This document shows positions 61,879 through 64,000 of a stretch of DNA of 64,000 nt, one piece after another (positions within the stretch are counted from its first letter, which is position 1; every line of letters begins with the position of its first letter). The notes below the pieces were generated by a model that saw only the letters and a list, made by a program, of their open reading frames with translations, had not been told where the DNA came from and searched no databases. Source of the DNA: Thauera sp. K11 (lineage in GTDB: Bacteria; Pseudomonadota; Gammaproteobacteria; Burkholderiales; Rhodocyclaceae); assembly GCF_002354895.1 (NCBI RefSeq), contig NZ_CP023439.1, positions 1,736,001-1,800,000 on the forward strand, written 5' to 3'. Made by a program: the position numbers and the translations under genes.

Positions 61879-64000
61879 TGGACGCCAACGGACTGCGCTT
61901 CTGGCTGCTCGCCGACGACCGCCACTGGCCGGCGCGCAGCCATGTCGACTGGCGCGGCGGCTGCCGCGCGCTGATGCTGGCCAGCGAGCGCACGCTGGGC
62001 GAACCGGCGGCCGACGCGGCAAGCATCGCCGTGTCCGCGCTGGAGCGCCTGCCGCGGGCGGTCGATCGCGAGGGTGCGACGGCGTGGTGGGACGAGGCGG
62101 CGTCGGCCATCGTCGCCCGCAGCCACCTGCCCGATACGGCGCTCACCCTGGCGCTGGCCGAACGGCCGGCCGACTTCGCCGTCGGCTACGACGACGTCCT
62201 CTACGTGGCCCTGTCCGGGCGCGTGCTGCTGCACGACCTGCGCGGCCGCTGGCCGGACGAGGTACTGCCCGCTCCCGGCTTCCAGCCCTGGCGGCTGGCG
62301 GCCGATCCGCAGGGCGGCGCCTGGCTGCTGGAACGCGCCAGCGGCCGTCTGGCGCGCCTGACGGGCTGCGTGCAGCCGGCACGCCCGGCGGCCGACTACG
62401 CGCACACCACCTTCCGCCCCGATCCGGAAAACCCCGATCCGCCCCGCCTGTTGCCCTGCGAGCGCGTGGGCTGGCCCGTGGGCGAACGCCCGCAGGCGCT
62501 GGCCGCGGGCGCCGACGGCCGCATCGTGCTGCTGAGCTGGGCCGGCGACGGAGAAAGCGGCCTGCGCCTGTTCGACGCCGCCAGCGGCGTGCTCGGCGCG
62601 CGCCAGACGCTGGCCGGCGTGCGCTTCGCCTACGCGGCCGACTGGCTGCCGGGCGGCCGCGTCGCGGTGCGCGTGCCCGGGCGGCGGGATGCGCCGGTGT
62701 TCGTGCCCCGCCTCGCGCTGGATGCCGATGCCGCCGCCGTCCTGCAGGCGGCCGGCGAGGTCCATCCGCTGGCGGCGGATGCGGAGGAGGCGCCCTTTGC
62801 CCACCGCCTCGACGATCCGCCGCGCTATCCGGCGGGCGGCAACCGGGTCGAGCCGCTGCACCGCCTGTCGCTGGCCAACCTCGCGCGGCTCGGCGAGGCC
62901 GCCAACTTCGGCGGACCGGGCACGCCGGGCCTCCACCTGATCGACGGCGGCGACCAGCGCACGGTGTGGCACCGCCTGTGCGCCGAGGCGCGCCTGCCCG
63001 CCGCATGCGGCATGGTCGTGTGGCTCGCGGCGAGCGCCGAGCCGCTGCCGCCCGCGGCGGACGACGCGGCGGCGTGGCATCCGCACCTCTTGGGCGACGT
63101 GCCGCCGCTGGCGCCCGGCCTCGTTCCCGGCGGCGTGGTGCCGGTCGGCGCGCTGCCGCGCGCGGCGTGGGAACGGCAGCCGTCCGAACTGCCCGGCCAT
63201 CCCGGCCTCGGCAACTGGGGTGCGCCGCAGCCGGGCAGGGCCGGGCTATGGACGGTGCTGGTGCAGCGCCACGGCCGCCGCGTGCGCAGCCTCGCCGGCC
63301 GCTACCTGTGGGTGAGGGCGGCGTTCTTCGGCGACGGCCGCGATTCGCCCGAACTGGCGGCGCTGCGCATCTACGGCTCGCGCTTCTCGTATCGCGACCA
63401 CTATCTGCCGCGGCTCTACCGCGAGACCGAGTTCGGCGCCGCGGCCGAGGCCGGGCGCCCGGACGCCCCGCAAGCGGCGACGCCGGCGGACTTCCTCGAA
63501 CGCTTCCTGGGCAATGCGGAAGGCTGGCTCACCGTGCTGGAAGACCGGGTGGCCGGCGCACACCTGCTGACCGATCCCGCCCTCGCCCCGGGCGATGCGC
63601 TGGAATGGCTGGGCGGCTGGATCGGCGTCGCTTTCGACGGCGCACTGCCCGCCGCGCGGCGGCGCGACTGGCTGGCGCGCGCGGCCGAACTCGCGCGCTT
63701 CCACGGCACCCGCCGCGGCCTGCGCCTGGCGCTCGACATCGCCACCGGCGGCGGCGTGGCGGGAGGCGAGATCGTCGTGCTGGAGGGTTTTCGCATGCGG
63801 CGCCTGATGGCCACCCTGCTGGGCGTGGACCTCGAGGTGGAGGACGATCCGCTGCTGCCCGGCCTGGTGATCAGCGGCAATTCCATCGTCGGCGACACGC
63901 TGGTGCTGGGCGAGGCCGAACGGGCGGAGCTGCTGGCGCTGTTCCGCGACGAGGTCGCGAGCGAGGCCGAACGCAAGGCGGTGCTGGCCTTCTACGACAA
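61878..64000 (+). CDS. baseplate/tail protein with N-terminal propeller-like part and C-terminal gpI-like domain, partial
   Basis: At least 707 residues; the stop is beyond the window. The N-terminal half has repeating strands such as FAVGYDDVLYVALSGRVLLH, WRLAADPQGGAWLLERASG and RPQALAAGADGRIVLLSWAG, consistent with a beta-propeller of NHL type. The C-terminal region (LEWLGGWIGVAFDGALPAAR, LARAAELARFHGTRRGLRLA) matches phage tail protein I, which bridges the wedge and fibre. The fusion is common in these clusters (Pvc12 position). Confidence 0.85.
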   Translation, partial: MDANGLRFWLLADDRHWPARSHVDWRGGCRALMLASERTLGEPAADAASIAVSALERLPRAVDREGATAWWDEAASAIVARSHLPDTALTLALAERPADFAVGYDDVLYVALSGRVLLHDLRGRWPDEVLPAPGFQPWRLAADPQGGAWLLERASGRLARLTGCVQPARPAADYAHTTFRPDPENPDPPRLLPCERVGWPVGERPQALAAGADGRIVLLSWAGDGESGLRLFDAASGVLGARQTLAGVRFAYAADWLPGGRVAVRVPGRRDAPVFVPRLALDADAAAVLQAAGEVHPLAADAEEAPFAHRLDDPPRYPAGGNRVEPLHRLSLANLARLGEAANFGGPGTPGLHLIDGGDQRTVWHRLCAEARLPAACGMVVWLAASAEPLPPAADDAAAWHPHLLGDVPPLAPGLVPGGVVPVGALPRAAWERQPSELPGHPGLGNWGAPQPGRAGLWTVLVQRHGRRVRSLAGRYLWVRAAFFGDGRDSPELAALRIYGSRFSYRDHYLPRLYRETEFGAAAEAGRPDAPQAATPADFLERFLGNAEGWLTVLEDRVAGAHLLTDPALAPGDALEWLGGWIGVAFDGALPAARRRDWLARAAELARFHGTRRGLRLALDIATGGGVAGGEIVVLEGFRMRRLMATLLGVDLEVEDDPLLPGLVISGNSIVGDTLVLGEAERAELLALFRDEVASEAERKAVLAFYD

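Overview
The window is GC-rich chromosomal DNA from a betaproteobacterium, most likely a Rhodocyclales member of the Thauera/Azoarcus type. This rests on the gene content (minCDE, hslO, tex, a selD/mnmH pair, tesA/ybbA, serB/aroG, purT) and on protein character; it is inference, since no rRNA is present. Genes are dense and mostly housekeeping, with two clear accessory blocks and several smaller oddities.

Layout. 1-6373: a six-gene minus-strand operon (ridA-like, lipoprotein binding protein, two permeases, ATPase, and a gamma-glutamyltransferase running off the left edge), divergent from a MocR/GntR-aminotransferase regulator. The intergenic region carries a long-arm inverted repeat that looks like the regulator's operator. 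6460-9580: a DUF1178 protein, tRNA-Leu(UAA), a protein of unknown function and an XRE-type regulator. 9856-15408: minCDE, an Hsp33 homologue that lacks all four zinc cysteines, an ArsC/Spx-like reductase and tex. 15723-17361: an AT-rich cassette of PAAR protein, M15-type peptidase and secreted small protein, read as a horizontally acquired type VI secretion effector/immunity set. 17493-36765: mutarotase, protein acetyltransferase Pat, sensor kinase, methyltransferase, mnmH/selD, tesA/ybbA, serB-aroG, tag, a magnesium P-type ATPase, thioredoxin, rlhA, VanZ-like and a soluble aldose dehydrogenase. 36769-47594: an HDOD-GAF protein, dgkA, a divergent YcbK-like/LdtD-like cell-wall pair that are both frameshifted, a glycosyltransferase plus PlcP-like phosphoesterase operon (probable phosphate-stress lipid remodelling), a class V aminotransferase, purT and a Na+/H+ antiporter.

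47929 to the right edge: fifteen co-directional, often overlapping genes encode an extracellular contractile injection system (phage-tail-like, PVC/Afp-type). They comprise a small winged-helix-like protein, a DUF4255 cap/terminator protein, an unknown, two sheath proteins, two tube proteins, a tube-initiator-like protein with a Gly/Ala/Ser-rich tail, a 57-residue protein, a hub and a spike as separate genes, a 589-residue protein with a very hydrophobic C-terminus, a gp25-like wedge protein, a gpJ-like and a gpI-like baseplate protein. The cluster is cut by the window edge, so the AAA+ ATPase, tape measure, fibre and cargo genes are not visible.

The most interesting points are a near-consensus sigma-54 promoter with a possible upstream activator palindrome in front of the injection-system operon; the possible membrane anchor encoded inside it; the PAAR/peptidase/immunity cassette; the cysteine-less Hsp33; and the plcP/agt-like operon with a weak Pho-box-like upstream region.
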